The notes under the pieces were generated by a model, which ran no database searches, was not told the DNA's origin, and saw only the letters and a list, made by a program, of their open reading frames with translations. A stretch of DNA of 64,000 nt. Source: Nilaparvata lugens. Its lineage: Eukaryota; Arthropoda; Insecta; Hemiptera; Delphacidae. Shown piece after piece: positions 1 to 14,284 of the stretch. The stretch spans positions 21,085,725-21,149,724 of the forward strand of contig NC_052515.1 in NCBI RefSeq assembly GCF_014356525.2, given 5' to 3'. The first letter of the stretch is position 1. Each line of letters begins with the position of its first letter. The translations under genes and the position numbers were made by a program.

Positions 1-135
1 CAAAATTCGGGAAAAACAGTTTTGGGCTGTGCCTGTTAGTACTTCCCCAATCATTTTAAAGAATTGTGTTCGTTTTATCAAAAGTCAATAAATAAATAAC
101 AAGCGAAGCTCGGTGCCCCGATATTCATTATTATG
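1..135 (+). repeat. Interspersed repeat end (GCTCGGTGCCCCGATATT family)
   Basis: The segment ends in AAGCTCGGTGCCCCGATATT and is matched, in inverted orientation, by 34801-34953, including the stretch around GTACTTCCCCAATCA and the 'tcaaaagtcaataaata' part. Shorter copies of the same end lie at 57505-57530 (inverted) and 58163-58195. This is a dispersed family of about 0.8 kb, best seen whole at 34801-35618. The class is not clear; no coding frame is visible. Confidence 0.6.
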
Positions 136-3100
136 GGAGCTACTTACTAGGAAAGTAATGGAAAAAGTAAGAGCAAATACTTTGCAGAAACTTTCAAACT
201 AACTACGGATCTAAATGTCTGAATATGAGATGACTGACAAATTCATCTGATAGACGCTTTTGATTGAATCAACCTTTTTGACACCATATCACAGTCAACC
301 TATCCCTCACAAATTCTCTCCCTCATGAAATAAGAGATGCCCAAACTCTATTTTTTTCAAACAGGTACCATTTTATGTAGATTTTTCAAGACGCTATTAT
401 CTCAGCCAGTAATTGCAATTTATTGAGAATACCTGTTTCAAATTACAATACATATGATATTTTATTGTAATTTATGTACTCGTAAATCAAAGGATTTTCA
501 AACTTTTGATACGTCTAGGAAACTTCAAGTTTCACCATAGTTGAACTATACTATAGAATTGGAACTAAAGAATAGTTCTTCTATAGTTTTACTTATTCAG
601 TTGTGTTGAAGTAAAATTAGCATATGGTATTCTACCATATAATATTCGAGTGTGGAAGTTTTTATTCAACAATCTTCAAATTTATAAAACAACATGAGTA
701 TGTATCTCGTTCACCTTCCCAGTTGTTCTGAAATAAATTCATGATAAATACTATATTCTCCCATATTACCTTATTATATTATTGAATTATATAGAATAAA
801 TATTGAGAAAAATTTTGCAACAATCTTCAAGCTCTTCTGTACAACTTTTTAGTTATTAGTGAGTTTCTATTAGAAAAGAGATAGCCTACACATGACTTAG
901 TTTTCGAATTTGTTTTGGTAATAGAAATTTATTTAGATTTATTTATTAAGATTTATTATCAAATTTCAAGATTAGATTAAAATTTCTAGATTATATCACG
1001 TGACATAATTTTCGAATCTATTCTGTTGATATTTCGTATTGATTTCAAGATGAGCTCTAAAATATCAAGATTGAATCGAAACTTCAAGATTGAATTGAGA
1101 TTTCAAGAGAAGATTGAAATTTCAAGATTATTTCCATCAAAACTGAATAATTCACGGCAAAAATGAGCCGTCTATCACGTTGGAAAGTCGATCCGAGATT
1201 GAGTTGGGAATGTAGGTCAGAAATTATGAATACTGTTTGTGTGAGCTTGCTCCGCGAGGCAGTTAAGCAACTTCTCGACACACGTGTAAGGGGAAAGAGG
1301 AATGCGCCGTGAATATTTCAGATTTTCACGATCTGCTGAAAATATCTCTGATAAAACCTATCCCTGAAGTTGACACTATTAATCGAACTCCAAATTAATT
1401 CCTTAGAACATTTTCAATTGATAAATTATTAATTAATGAATAATTTTGTTGGTCCCCTTTGAAAATTAAAAATTGAAATTGGAAATAAAAAAAGTTAAAA
1501 ACTAGCCGTAAAAACTTGAGGCTACTTCTCTACGAGCTGTTGGGAATATTAGTAGAATTAGCTTAAGTGAAAATTATTCATTGAATTGTTCAGTAAATAA
1601 CTTCGAAATGATTCAAATAATTATTGTATAAGATTGAAGAGAATCCTTTCTTAAGAAAAATTAAATTTTCTCAGTTTTATCGTTCTTTGTGTTTGAATTC
1701 TTTGCTAGATGCCGATTATTGCTATCAACTCAAATAGGAAATATTTCTGTTGAATTTTAAATTGATGAGCATACAATATCAACGCACTATTGAACAGTTA
1801 ATAAGACTGTTCTTTATTACAGGATATATTCAAAATGTGTAAATTTGTACTGGGAATTTTATTAGATGAATGTTTTGTTTTGGGATTCTTCACAAATATA
1901 GTGTAGTATACTGAAGAAAAATGATTATATTGAGCCGGCGGCAAGCACAAGAGTAATAATAATAATAATCTCTCTGGTCGAGGGTACAACACGACAAGTG
2001 GAGTTTATTCAAAATATAGACATGTTGATTACAATAAGCATATAATCTACGATTATTTATAAATAGTATTAATACAATAGATTGATTATTTGCTGATATA
2101 GTAAAAAAATGTGGCCCCCACTATTTATGAATATGTGTCGGGATGCCACTAATTTTACTTTAGTTCAAGTTTTTATGCAGAAAAGTAGAAAAGTCTAGTA
2201 AGTCATTAGAAGTTCATGAAAACAACATATAAACACAAAAATTTAAAAAAGAAAATTGATAACCTATGATAAAGAATTTTAAACATGAAAATATTTTTAA
2301 TACTAATGCGAAAAAAATCATTCAAAATAAGAAAATAAGATTGAAAGATAATGTAGAATTTGTTCATTGAGCTAATTGTTCTCCATTGATTCTATTATCC
2401 AGCAGCCAGTTTTTTGTTTTCAATTTGAATGAATTAATTGAAAGTGTTTCTTTAATGACTATTGGAAATTTATTGAAAATTTTTGGTCCTAAATATTTGG
2501 TTGACCTCTGAGCAGCTGATGTTGTCATCCTGGGAATTGCAGTGTGGATAGATAGTTTTCAAGTTAATAGTTTCTATTATATTTATTGTTGAAACACTTA
2601 TCACATTATTTCATATTTTGTTCTAGGGTAAGTACCAAAAATATTCATACTCTCATCATTCTCATAATGAATTTCGCTTTGTTCTAGAGATCGGGAAGAA
2701 ACTTTGGCTTGTGGAGCACCCTCAGAAATTACTCAATTAAAGGCTCTTAAGACATGATTAGCATTCACTTTGATTGAAAATACATTATAATTTCAGATTA
2801 TATCCTGAACTTTCTTCATCAAATTTGGAAACAAAGTTGATAACAACAAACTACAGTTTAGTGATCATAATATGCTTTGCTTGTTTTCAAATTTTGCCAG
2901 TACTGTAACTGTTTAATGTCATTGAATGTTAATCTTACATATTGTTAATCTTAATCTATGAATGTTAATTTTTCATAGTTGTGGATTTGTGTTTCCATTG
3001 ATAATTCTAACTATGATTCGGGATTGAAATCATTAATTTAGCATCAATTAATGATAAGATTGGAGTTTTCAAGAAAAGAGTAACTTTTTGATGAGATGAG

Positions 3101-3530
3101 AGTGATTTGGAGATTGTAGAAAATATAGAGTATAGCCTACTCTCACCTCCATAGATTGAAGTTCTACGTTGATACTTTCTTTTTAACGGCATTTTAAGTT
3201 ATTCGTTTCTACAGTTTTTGTTTTCAAGATTGATTGAATGGGGTGTCATGATATCATCAATCAATCAATTATTATCATTGAACTTCTCCTTGTTTTCTTT
3301 CTATGAATATCTTGCGATGATCGATCAGTTTTTTAAACTTTTTCAATACTTATGGCTTACAGAAATCCTCAAAGTCAATTTCGAAAAATTGAGAACATGA
3401 ATCCTCTTATCATAGATCCCAAAAACATCTTCTCAAACAATTTTACAACTAGGATTGTCGCTCTAGGATTCTAAGAAAAATTATAAAAATCTACTTTCTC
3501 GCTAGGCTAAAACCGACCAGCTGCGTTTAC
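136..3530. other. AT-rich non-coding DNA, no gene seen
   Basis: I see no frame with recognisable protein features. The stretch has short ATT/AAT runs (for example 1953-1972) and many stops in all frames. It is probably host intergenic or intronic DNA. Confidence 0.6.
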
Positions 3531-3690
3531 ACCAACTAATGTTATAACTCCTTATAGAATCTAATAGATTGAACAGAACTTGACAAACACATATGTTCAT
3601 CATGTGTATGATAAGTTATGTTCAATCTAATAGAATCTATGAGGATTAAGTTATTAAAATTCTGTTAATAACTTTGGTGTAAACGCAACT
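3531..3690. repeat. Foldback element, family A copy 1
   Basis: This is an imperfect palindrome. It opens with CTGCGTTTACACCAA and closes with TTGGTGTAAACGCAA; inside, TCTAATAGATTGAACAGAAC faces GTTCAATCTAATAGAATC. Related copies lie at 9451-9596, 9640-9826 and 28284-28479. There is no coding capacity, so it is a MITE-like foldback presumably moved in trans. Confidence 0.75.
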
Positions 3691-5295
3691 TAACTCTGTC
3701 ATATTTCGAGAAAATATACATTAAACAACATTACAAAAAACCGTGCAAATGACTGCAGATTGGATCAATATTGACGTCAAATTGAATTCAATATGGTGGA
3801 CTGATTTACTGTTTTATCAACTATTACACGTGTGGAACCTGAACGTTGGAATTCGATGAATGTTGTATCAATGAATTGCTAGTCTTTAATGGATCGCATT
3901 GGAAAATTATGCAATCAAGGCAGTGACGTAAATTTTCCCGACCAGGCCCCGCGCAAAAACAATTCAGGACCCCTTTCCCCGGTAACCATAATAATGTTAT
4001 GCTTCACCCAAAACCCCATTAATTATTCAACACCCCAAAGGAAATATAGGCCTATATCGTTTATGAGTAGATAGAGAGCTGAAGTTCACAAGAGCTATTA
4101 AATTCTATGATTTACAGTTTATTTTTTAATTACGAATTTTAATAGGGTTTATTTTAATACGAGTTTATCAGAGATTGACAATAGTGTAATAACCGAAACC
4201 AGTCTTTCTAAGTATCAATAAATCTGTGGTTTTTTTTGACAATTTCTCAGTCTTTTTTTTCATTCAATATGAATAATTACCACAATATCAACTTCTCAAC
4301 TACACAAAAAGTGAAAATTTTAATAGGGCTACTTGAATGTTAAGTTATTATAGATAATCATATTAAATAGATATCAACAGTATATTTCACAGCAGGAGCT
4401 ATGTTCTAAGGGAGGTGACTAGGCTTTAGCCTCTAGCTAACGCCTCACTAGCTCAACACTCGGAGCAGAACCTATTTAAAAATAATAATTTTTGAAGCGT
4501 TTATGACTTATTATGCTCTGATGGAACAATCTTGAAGATTCTTAAGTAGCCTGTCTCAAGTTCTAATTAGTTCGCCAGATAACCAAAGCGTACTTGGTCA
4601 AGACCATTCATAAAATCTTTTGTAAATGAAAGCCTGAAACTTGAATGAAAAGTAATATTTTTGTTAGAAGACAAATTCAACTTACGAGACACACCCTAAT
4701 CACAAGAATCACAAAACATCCTCAACCGTCAAAACTCATTAAACAAACTCAAAACTTTCTAAACATACTAAATACTCAAAAACCCAAACTTGAAACTCAC
4801 TGTTTACTGGAGCGGAAGTTTTACTGGACATCCGACTAGCACAACGATTTGAAACAGACTGAATGAAAAAATCATATCTACTCAACCTCTACTGCTACAA
4901 TATTAAATTTTTACACAATTATATAGTAGGCTATACTATTGTAAATACAATACATTTCACGAATCAGTATTAAACATGAAAATAATTTCTTTACTTCAAT
5001 GTTTACACAGTGGTCGTAACGAAGTCATTCTTTAAGGAGGAGGTAGGCCTACTCTCACTCTGGTAATTGAATTCACGATATTTGTTTGAACAGTGATTAA
5101 ACAAACAACACAAACTTGAATGGGTCTAGACTTCTCTGTCAGTCTCCAATTCTGTGAATAACATTGTGAATATTTCTGGTATTCGCATAGCAAAGCTGTC
5201 TGCTAACTGAAACGAGGAGATTTATAATAATCACCTCCTTTCTTTCAATATTTACATCATTATCATGCTAGACTATCATAACTCCATCCATTGTG
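3691..5295. other. AT-rich non-coding DNA, no gene seen
   Basis: No coding sequence or clear repeat structure is visible apart from short T and A runs. Short frames such as 3889-4074 have no recognisable content. Confidence 0.55.
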
Positions 5296-6569
5296 AATGG
5301 GTCCCTCTAAAAAAAACGTTGCAAATAACAAAATTTCATAAAGTGATTTTGACGTGACAACGTCTTATAAATTGGTTTGCCGGGTGACACTTCAAGAAAC
5401 TGCGTTACGTTCCCACGTTATGCGCTCACAATGAGAGCGAGTGAGAGCGTTCGTTTCGGTTCACGGTCGTCTGGAAAGAGCACGAATAGGAGCAGTGGCG
5501 AGCAACCAGCAGCGACCCGAAGCATTCACCTGGAGAGAGAGTGAAACGGAGCAATCTCCTGCGACAGCGCCACTACTTAGTGAATAGGTTATGTGAATAA
5601 GTATAAGTGAATAGGTATAAGTGTAAGTGTAATAGGTATAAGTGAATAGGTTATGTTGTAGTAATCACAATGTTGTGGTAGTTTTCAATCACAAAAGTAG
5701 TATAAATCGTTTCTCAGCCAATAATAATTTGTTTAACTTGAAAAAATGAGCGCGACTTGCTATGTAAAAAATTGAATCGAGCACAGTTAGCCCGCCTAAG
5801 AGCGAGAGAGATAGAGTGATTTTGTTGAGGATGTGTGAAGGTAAAAATAAAATTTTGTTAATATGAAATTCAGTGCGAGATTCTTTGTATAAATTAATGT
5901 TTTAAATATAATTCTTTGTATAAATAAATGTTCCAAATTGTTACTATTATTTCATCCTTCTTCCTACTATAGGAATGAATATTCACATTAAAATTATTTT
6001 ACCACTCAAAGTCGTTGTCACATAAAACTTTCGCCCGTATACCAACTTTACAGGCAACCATGCAATTTTTTTACTATTAAAAAGAACGACTAGCAATAAG
6101 ATTTTTTCGATAAATGAATTTGTTCATTTACTGTGACAACGATATCTTTCGGCAGGTCCACAATTGGCAAAATGCTGGAGTACGCTGATTTCAGGTTCAT
6201 TTTTGGTGTAATTTCAAATCACTCTACAGTCTACACACAACATTCACACATCTTAGTTCAGCCTGTATACAAAATTTGTACATTTTCTGTCATTTAGTTT
6301 TTGAAAATCTGCGGTCTTGAGCATATTTTCAATGAAACTTGAGAGCCCTTATACACAACATTTTCTTACCTTAGTTGAACTCCTGTAATGAATTTTCAAC
6401 ACGCTCTGTTAATTTTTCAGTAAAACAACGTTGATAGAATGGTTCTATAATGGCGAACTATCAACCACAGATGTCACTACAAGGTAGAGAACCATTCTAC
6501 CAACGTTTTTACAATGAAACATCACTTTATGAAATGTTGTCAGTTGCAACGTTTTAAGAGAGACCCATT
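5296..6569. mobile_element. Non-autonomous DNA transposon with ~50-bp terminal inverted repeats
   Basis: The left end AATGGGTCCCTCT...ACGTTGCAA...TTTCATAAAGTGA is matched in inverse by TCACTTTATGAAA...TTGCAACGT...AGAGAGACCCATT at the right end. The element is about 1.27 kb with no transposase frame. It holds an internal GC-richer block at about 5400-5580 and a short GTATAAGTGAATAGGT-type tandem repeat at 5580-5655. Confidence 0.7.
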
Positions 6570-8948
6570 CCTTTGATGATGCAGAAGATTAATTTTTTTT
6601 TAGAATAATTGTTACCGTACTCTTGATGCTTATTTCTTGTGATAATATTATTGTAAATTTAGTAATATTATCAGTCCGGGTCAGAGGCCCGGATCAAATA
6701 TAATATTATATATCAATTTGGACCCTTTCCCGGAACCCCCCCCACAACACCATGCGGTCAGCGGGAGTGGATGCACCATTAAGCGGAGTTGGATGCACCA
6801 TTGAATCGTGACAAGGATCTTTATACAGTACCTATAATAGCGGAGACAACTTATACATTAAAATTGGTTTATTCTATGCTAATAGTTTTGAGCTAGTCAA
6901 TAGTGGGATTTACTTGAAACTGATAGATTTTCCTTGGAATAATATGAATGCTTCCCATTCAATCAATGCTGACAGTAAGAAGTGAAACTTGATATAGCTT
7001 TCATAGCTTTTCATTAGTTCTAGGTCTAGTTTTGGCAAAACCGAATGTAGATAAAGTGAAATAAGTGTCGTTTTTCAAACGTGGGAATATAATTCGGAAA
7101 ATGGTGGAAATTCACTAATGTAATTTTACATCATCTTCTCTCTTATATGAACTCTTAAAGAGCAATACTCTGCCTGACGAGCTCTCGGTTTTTCTATTGG
7201 AAGGGTGACCGTTTGCAGGCGGATTACAGCTCATCGTAGTGTCGCGAAGCATGTCGCGTTTTTATACAATTGGAAACCATTTTTCAAACTACAGCCCCTA
7301 AAGCCAATAGTAATAACTAATAAGTGCCGAAAGCTATGATATTTATTTGGTTACAAGAGTATATCAATCAACGAAAGATAACGTATGACTTCACAGAGAT
7401 TGAAATATTTATATTTTAATAGAATGAATAATATAATTACTTCTTCGTTTTATTGTCTGACGGAGTTTGAACATTGATGATTCTCGTTTCTACAACTTGA
7501 CCATCATCAATTTAGACAACTGAACAATGAAGTGATATTGTAAGTGAATTTTTATGAATGAAATTGAAAGGGTACATATGAGTGAACTACTATCATATTG
7601 AAGAATTTTAACGTAGCTGTCTTACTATTAGGTCAAACAACAGGGAAAATTCGAGAGAAAATGAAGTCGCAAAAAGTCGATCAGCATGCAAAGCGATTCA
7701 ATAAACTAATTGTTATCATTTTTATTATAATTTGATGTTAATTACAGGCTGTACTTGATAGATGTGGAAAACCTGAATTTAGTCGATCGATGTTTCAAAA
7801 GCATACGGAATAGATAGACTCTGGGATTTTGTTTATCGTGAGAAATTGGAAAAACCGGAAAATTATCAAATTTTTTGCTAAATCTTTGATAAGGTGATCA
7901 GGAAAATACGAACAGAAAAATGGTGAAAGCATTTAAAAAATGTTGAAAAAAGTGTAATCACATACAAAAAATCGTTGATTTGAAATTTTTGATCTTTTCT
8001 TCTTCCTATAGGAGACAAGAAGATGAGAGAATCGTTTTTTAAGAGTGATTGTTTAGAGAGTCCCAGAATCATCAGTAAATGAATATCAATTACTGATTTT
8101 GAGTTGGTTCATGTAGATATCTTCATGCAATATCACATAGAATAGTGTACGTAAAAACATTGCAAGAAATATTGGCCTATATGGTTAATGAGTTTATGAT
8201 TTCTTACCAAAGCAATTTGCAATGAAATCAATTAGTTAAAGCTTCAGTTTAATATCTGCTTTAAATTAAGAAAAAAGATGGGTGGAATGAATGAATTTAA
8301 ATCATTACAAATATTATTTGAATTTTATCGCAAACTTGCGGTTACAGCTCAAATAATTTTGAAGGACCTAACAACCATACTTTAAAGTAAGTTACATTTC
8401 TCGTAAATTTTGTTGGAACTTGAAGTACTACGATCTTTTGGAAGTACATTGTTAGTTTCAAATAGATTATTTTAATGATTTATGGATGTTAAATGTTTTT
8501 AATGGGCTCTTCTTTCATTTGAATTTATAATCTTAGCTCTTCTTTCACGTGAATTTTCACCAAACTTCAGTGTGTTGTAGTGTATTTGATAGCTGATGGA
8601 TGATGGCTTTTCTGCTGTTTCTGATTATTGAAACCTTCATTACGTCAATAATTATAGCGCACTAGATAAATGTGACAATCTACTGTCAAATATTCTGTGA
8701 AGTATGGCATCAGTGATTACCTTCAGAATGGGTTTTATTCTTCGATGTTCAATAAAGTCAATTTGGAGCACCAACTTACATGATAAACGTTGCAAACTAC
8801 TGTTGTAGGAGATTGAAGCTCTGACAAGAATTTAAAATTGAGAATTTAGGAATCGGAAATTGGATGAACCATTCATTGTTTAAGGTTTTAATAGTGGACT
8901 TTTCAAATGAATTTCACATGGAAATCCAAAATTGAATTTGAGGAGGAT
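6570..8948. other. AT-rich non-coding DNA, no gene seen
   Basis: No gene is recognised. A small GC-rich island at 6672-6810 has a hairpin (GTCCGGGTCAGAGGCCCGGA) and a doubled 'gtggatgcaccatt' motif (6767-6802). The remainder is plain AT-rich DNA. Confidence 0.5.
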
Positions 8949-9154
8949 TAGGCTAGCCGCAAACCAGTTATTCAAGACAAGACAAGACATGATCAGAAAC
9001 GTTTAGTCACAATACTTCACATAGCTCCTTGTGAGGAGCAACTCACACTGATTGGTCGTTGCATTTAGACATTTCTTCATAAGCAACTATGTGAAGTATT
9101 GTGACTAAACGTGACTAGTCTTGTCTTGACTAACCGGTGTACGCCCAGCCTTAG
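8949..9154. repeat. Foldback element, family B copy 1
   Basis: This is an imperfect palindrome of about 205 bp. The arms carry TCAAGACAAGACATGATCAG...TTTAGTCACAATACTTCACA and, inverted, TGTGAAGTATTGTGACTAAA...CTTGTCTTGACTAACCGGTG. Two more copies lie at 34478-34682 and 34742-35729, the latter interrupted by an insertion. Confidence 0.75.
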
Positions 9155-9450
9155 ATTGAAGTCCTAAAACGTTTTGTGGAATCCTCCTAAAATTTTATCG
9201 GGAACATTTCAACCTTGGAATAATCATAATAGGAATCTTCTGAGATAGGTAATCTTCAGATTCAAAGATTTTCTTCTCTTCTAGTGTTAATTTTTCTCAA
9301 ATATTGATCATAAGTCTGTAAGTAGAGTGAGTGTGATACATCACTATCAGATCACTAATTCTTTCTATGAATCTTTTTGATTTAGTCTGAGGATAATCTT
9401 CTACTACTTGATATGTTTGTTAGTGAACATTAGTCTATTTCGCTTCTTAA
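9155..9450. other. Non-coding DNA, no gene seen
   Basis: AT-rich sequence between two foldback elements. No coding frame or repeat is recognised. Confidence 0.5.
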
Positions 9451-9596
9451 GCTTCGTTTTCACCAAAGTTATAAACAAAATGTTAATAAATTAATCTTTA
9501 TAGATTCTATTAGATTGAACGTAACATTATGAACATAAGTTTTTGTCAAGTTTCGTTCAATCTAATAGAATCTATAAAGATAAGTTACACCAAAGC
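9451..9596. repeat. Foldback element, family A copy 2
   Basis: Inverted arms are built from ATAGATTCTATTAGATTGAA and its complement, with CACCAAAG at the outer ends. It is followed at 9597-9639 by a short tandem array of a TAAGTTACACC-like motif that leads directly into copy 3. Confidence 0.7.
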
Positions 9597-9639
9597 ATTT
9601 AAGTTACATTAAGTTACACCATTTTGTTACACCAAAGCA

Positions 9640-9826
9640 CTGCGCTTACTCCAAAGTTATTAACAAAATGTTTATTTTTCCGTCCTTATAGATTCTATTT
9701 AGATTAAACGGAGCTTGAAAAACACATATGCACATCATGTGTATGATAAGTTATGTTCAATCTAATAGAATTCATAAGGACGGAAAAATAAACATTTTGT
9801 CAATAACTTTGGTGTAAACGCAGCTT
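9640..9826. repeat. Foldback element, family A copy 3
   Basis: This is a long imperfect palindrome. CTGCGCTTACTCCAAAGTTA at the left faces TAACTTTGGTGTAAACGCAG at the right, and TTTTTCCGTCCTTATAGATT faces its near-complement. Closest in size to copy 1. Confidence 0.75.
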
Positions 9827-12434
9827 TAGATTCATCTATTTTCTTGAGAATATCAATATGAGAGTCCTATTCAATTTTTTTATGATTTGTGCATTAAAAA
9901 TATATTTCATAACCTTGCCCAATATCACCCTAGTTTATCCTATATTATCTTAATATTAGACCTAGTTTTAATTCTGTCACATTACTCTTCAAACCATTCT
10001 AGTTTTGTTTTAGTGTAGAAGTAATCCATTCTTGCTTTTAAATGCATGTCTATCCTACGTTTGGAAAATAATTCTTTTCCGTCGTCCTTTCTGCTTATTT
10101 TCATGAAAAACTTGGTCAGAGATGATATTCTGTATCTTGATTAAATGGTACAGTGGACATTGATGTTCAAACTCCGCCACGTCATCAAATGAAGAGGTCA
10201 TTTCTATTCTGTCTTGATTAATATATCTGCAATCCAGTCTTCACAATATTGCTCCTTGTAAATAAAAATACTAACAAACACAATTTGATATTGGCAATCT
10301 CACACGGTGTAGTTAGTTTCATTTTAACTCCTCTGTACTCCAACTCAATTCAGCCTAATCTAACGCATCCTTCAGTTTGCTTGTTTATCACCTTCAAGAT
10401 GTTTTCTAGACCTTCGGTCTCATTACCCGTTTATAAAGAGTGTCTTGTCCAATCGCATAAAATTTACGGCCAAAGCTGATCTCCATCAAATGCAGATCGA
10501 TGCTTATCTACATGCTTCTTCAGTTCCAATTCTTTCTCAGTTTATAATTCTTTTCTTCACTCAAGTATTGCATTTGCATTCTCCCCCTTCTTCATTTTGT
10601 GATGTAGCCTCTAGCCTACCTTTACATCTCCTTAACTTAATTATACATCTTCTGGAATATCAATAAAACTAAGATTAGGATTCATATTCCTTGTTCTGCT
10701 TCCAATATATATGCTATTACGTATTTCAAATAGCCTACTGCATCATAATAAAGTACAGTGTTATGTTCTGAGATCTAGTCACCTAGGTAGACTAATCACT
10801 AATACTATTATGTCTCATTTCTTGTGAGTTTCTCTTATTTATATTACACAAGTATGTACTATATACTTTCCAAAAGTATAGCCTATACTTTTTCATCAGT
10901 GACCAATATCCATTTTAATTCAGCTTACAATTTTCCACTTCATCCAATTTTCTCTTATATCAATTCCCATTAATTCACTTAACTAATACTCTCTTTTTCA
11001 ATAAATTCTACTATTTATAGTCATTCATTCTTGAAAATCAATTTTTTCTCACATGAATGAATATAGATCTACATCAAATCATACTCTCCAATATTATCAG
11101 ATCCCAATTTCTCGTTGAGTTTTAAGTGTTGAGTTCTCATTATTTTTCACTTGTCAATCATCGTAGCTTGTACTACCTACAATTATTACTTCTAAATAAT
11201 TGTATCGGAATTGTACTTATAGGAATTTCTTGAAAAGTTCTAGAAATTTTTTCTCAGTTTCATGAAAAGGATATACATTGATTTTTATTAACGTCATCGT
11301 CATCATCATTATCTTATTTCTAGACTTAATTTTTAAAACAGACAAACAGGTATTCTTTATCCTAAAATATCACTCTTACTCACTTCCTCTGTAATAGATA
11401 GAGCATAGAGGTCCTAATTTTGATCAAATGAATCACAAGCTTTCTATAGATTGAACGATTGAAGTATATTTTTGGCCCTATTTGAGGTAAAATGTGTTTG
11501 GATCTATTCCTCGAATTTCGTGTTACAGTATCACACATACCTTCTCTAGATAAGAATGATCTATTTAAATAGTATTTTAAAACAACGTTTTTTTGCTTCA
11601 CACAGCAGTAATTTTCATAGTTATTCCACGTTCAGGTGTTAAAATTGAGCTCCATTGTCCTGAATAACCTCTAATGAAGGAATTTATGTTCAAGAAATTA
11701 TAGAGATTAATATTGATTTCACAAATATCTCGCTGTTAATGATATTACAAACATTTCATTTCATTTTTCTCTCCATGAAAAGTTTCCATGAAAAGATTAT
11801 TATGAATTTAGTTTGCTCGATTTAAATTTATGACAGTTGCTAGAAATGGGTATATGGAAAAAAAATTGTTATTTGATAGATCTCTGACCCAGATTTTGCC
11901 GAAATTCAGATGTTGGCTTCATGATTCTTATCAATTAACATTATACCTGAACCTTGTTTGCCTAGTTTTGGCTTGGCTTGGTATCATTGACATACTAGAC
12001 CAACTGTACTAGATTCAGCCGAATCTATTAATAGAAAAATCGCCTACACAAGCATAAGATGCATTACTGGAACTGAAGTTCCTACTTCTGTATAATGGAA
12101 CCTCTATCGTTCGTGAATCTTTGTGTAGTACAAGATTTGAACTGAACTCAAATTACACTCGTTCATTCTTTAAAGCAAAAGCGTCGAAAGGAGTTCATAA
12201 CTTATCAAACTTTGAATTGATCAAAGCTTCCCATCCATAATATAGAAAATTGTTAGAATATCAACGTTTTTCGGGAGGGGCTGGTATGTTCGCCGATAAG
12301 TTGTCTTCTATACCATATATAGTGTTTAGGGAGGATCCTTAATATTGATTTTTTCCCTCGTTATATGTGTTTTTGCCTATTTTGACAACTCCTCTACTTC
12401 TTTATTGAGAGCAGAGAAAATAGAAATAAGTTAT
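9827..12434. other. AT-rich non-coding DNA, no gene seen
   Basis: Several short frames exist (for example 10249-10479 and 11380-11601), but none shows a conserved motif, codon bias or splice context that I can support. Confidence 0.5.
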
Positions 12435-12697
12435 TATTCTATTCCCTATTCCTATTTTCATTCTATCCTATACTATTCTATTCCTATTCCATTCCCTATT
12501 TCTATTTTTATTCTATCCTATGCTACTCCATTCCTATTCTATTCCCTATTTATATTTTCAATCTATCTTATACTACTATATTCCTATTCTATTCCCTATT
12601 TTTATTTTATTCTACCCTATACTACTCTATTCCTATTCTATTCCATATTTTTAATTTTATTCTATCCTATACTACTCTATTTCTATTCTTCATTCTG
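12435..12697 (+). repeat. Minisatellite of CTATTCCTATTC type, ~62-bp unit
   Basis: Four or so degenerate copies of a unit built from TTCTATTCCCTATTT and ATCCTATACTACTCTATTCC run head to tail. The aromatic-rich frame across it comes from the repeat and is not a gene. Confidence 0.8.
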
Positions 12698-14280
12698 TAT
12701 TCTCTCTGATTGAGAGTCTCTGCTAAGATATTGCAAACAAACACTCCTGTTGACACGTTCTCTCTCTGATTGATCATGAATTACCAATGTCATCATCTTC
12801 ATTATCATATAAATAGAGCATTGTATAAGTTGACAGAAGTTTGCTTCAAGAATTTTCATGCTCTTGAATTTATTTGAAAAGGTTTGTGCTTTCATCTGCT
12901 TTATTAATGACCTTCAGGTGATGATTGTCCATAATTTGTCCTCCGGATTTACGATTGTTTGCTATCAATAATTTATTGGTAAACTTAGGTAGTTTTGAAA
13001 ATTCAAAATAAGATAAGATTCCAGGATTTGAGGTAACATTAATTTTGTTGTCAATGTTTTTGATTTTAATAAATGATAATGTGATAATCATCTATTCTTA
13101 TTCCGGAATATAATGCATCCATTGACCATGTTATTCATAAAAAAATTAAAAAAGTTTCTCTCAATAAAAAAGCCATCATTCGAATTAATTACTAATGAGT
13201 GATAATCATATAGCTGATTTTCATTAGTAGGCTTCTACTGATCAGTTGTTGATTATTAATATTGATTTATTGCTAATTACTGACTATTGATTATAAATTA
13301 TTATCGATTATAGTTGATCCTCGAGCTTATTGATCATTCTTTTAAGGAGTTCATAGCTTTCACTGACCAGCATTTACTAAAAGCTGCTTAAAGTTTATTT
13401 TGAAAAATTATAAAACGTTATTGCGAGCTTCCTATTAGATTGAGCAATCGTGATTACTCAATACGTACGTCTTGAACTATTAATCCTAGTGCTCGCATTT
13501 GTTGATACAAATAGTATAAGTTTATAAAATACTTTCAAATTATTTATAAAATCTATTTAGAATAAGAAATATCTTGCAACAATCTTCATTGATTAGTTGT
13601 TGATAGGTGGCCCTCCACCCCCAACCCCATACCAACCGTTAATAAGAATTTATAAACTAGCTTATCAATGAGAAAAGTTGTATGAGAAGATTCAAGGCTC
13701 ACAAACTTTCAAAAAAGAAATTGTCGCCCTCATTGTTGTTGGTTATTGAATTATTGGGGATCATAATAATTATATAGTATATCAATAGTTTTGTTCTCAT
13801 TGGTGCTAAACCAAGCTTTCATTTACAAGCTTATAGAAATATAAAAAAGTTTTTTGAAGAAGTTTCAAACTATTAAAAAGGAAGCGGTTTTTTGCGAGCT
13901 CCGCAAAGTAGGTTATTGATTTTCAGATTCTATTCCAACCACCGTGTTATTATTGGGTGTTTTCAAGCATTTATTTACGAACTTATATAATAAAAAGTTA
14001 GTTGAACATTTTTGAAGAGCAGCAACTTATATAACAAATCAGATTGTGCAGGAATATTCATTGATTAGTAGCTGATACGTCATATCTTATCGGGTGTGCC
14101 AAGCATTTATTTACAGAGTTTCACTTGAAAAAGTTTGAGGCGCATTAATTGTTGAGAAAAGTTTGTGCGTTCGTTATTGTAGGTTAGTGAGTTTGGTAGG
14201 TGATATATCTTCGGCTCACCGTGTGTTTTATTGAGTGTGTGTATCCGTTAAAAAAGTGGTCGCAAGTTACGAACGCACAA
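12698..14280. other. AT-rich non-coding DNA, no gene seen
   Basis: No coding sequence is recognised. Several loosely similar segments with 'attgattagtagttgata'-like phrases recur at about 13235, 13590 and 14050, possibly an old degenerate tandem repeat. Confidence 0.45.
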
Positions 14281-14284
14281 ACAG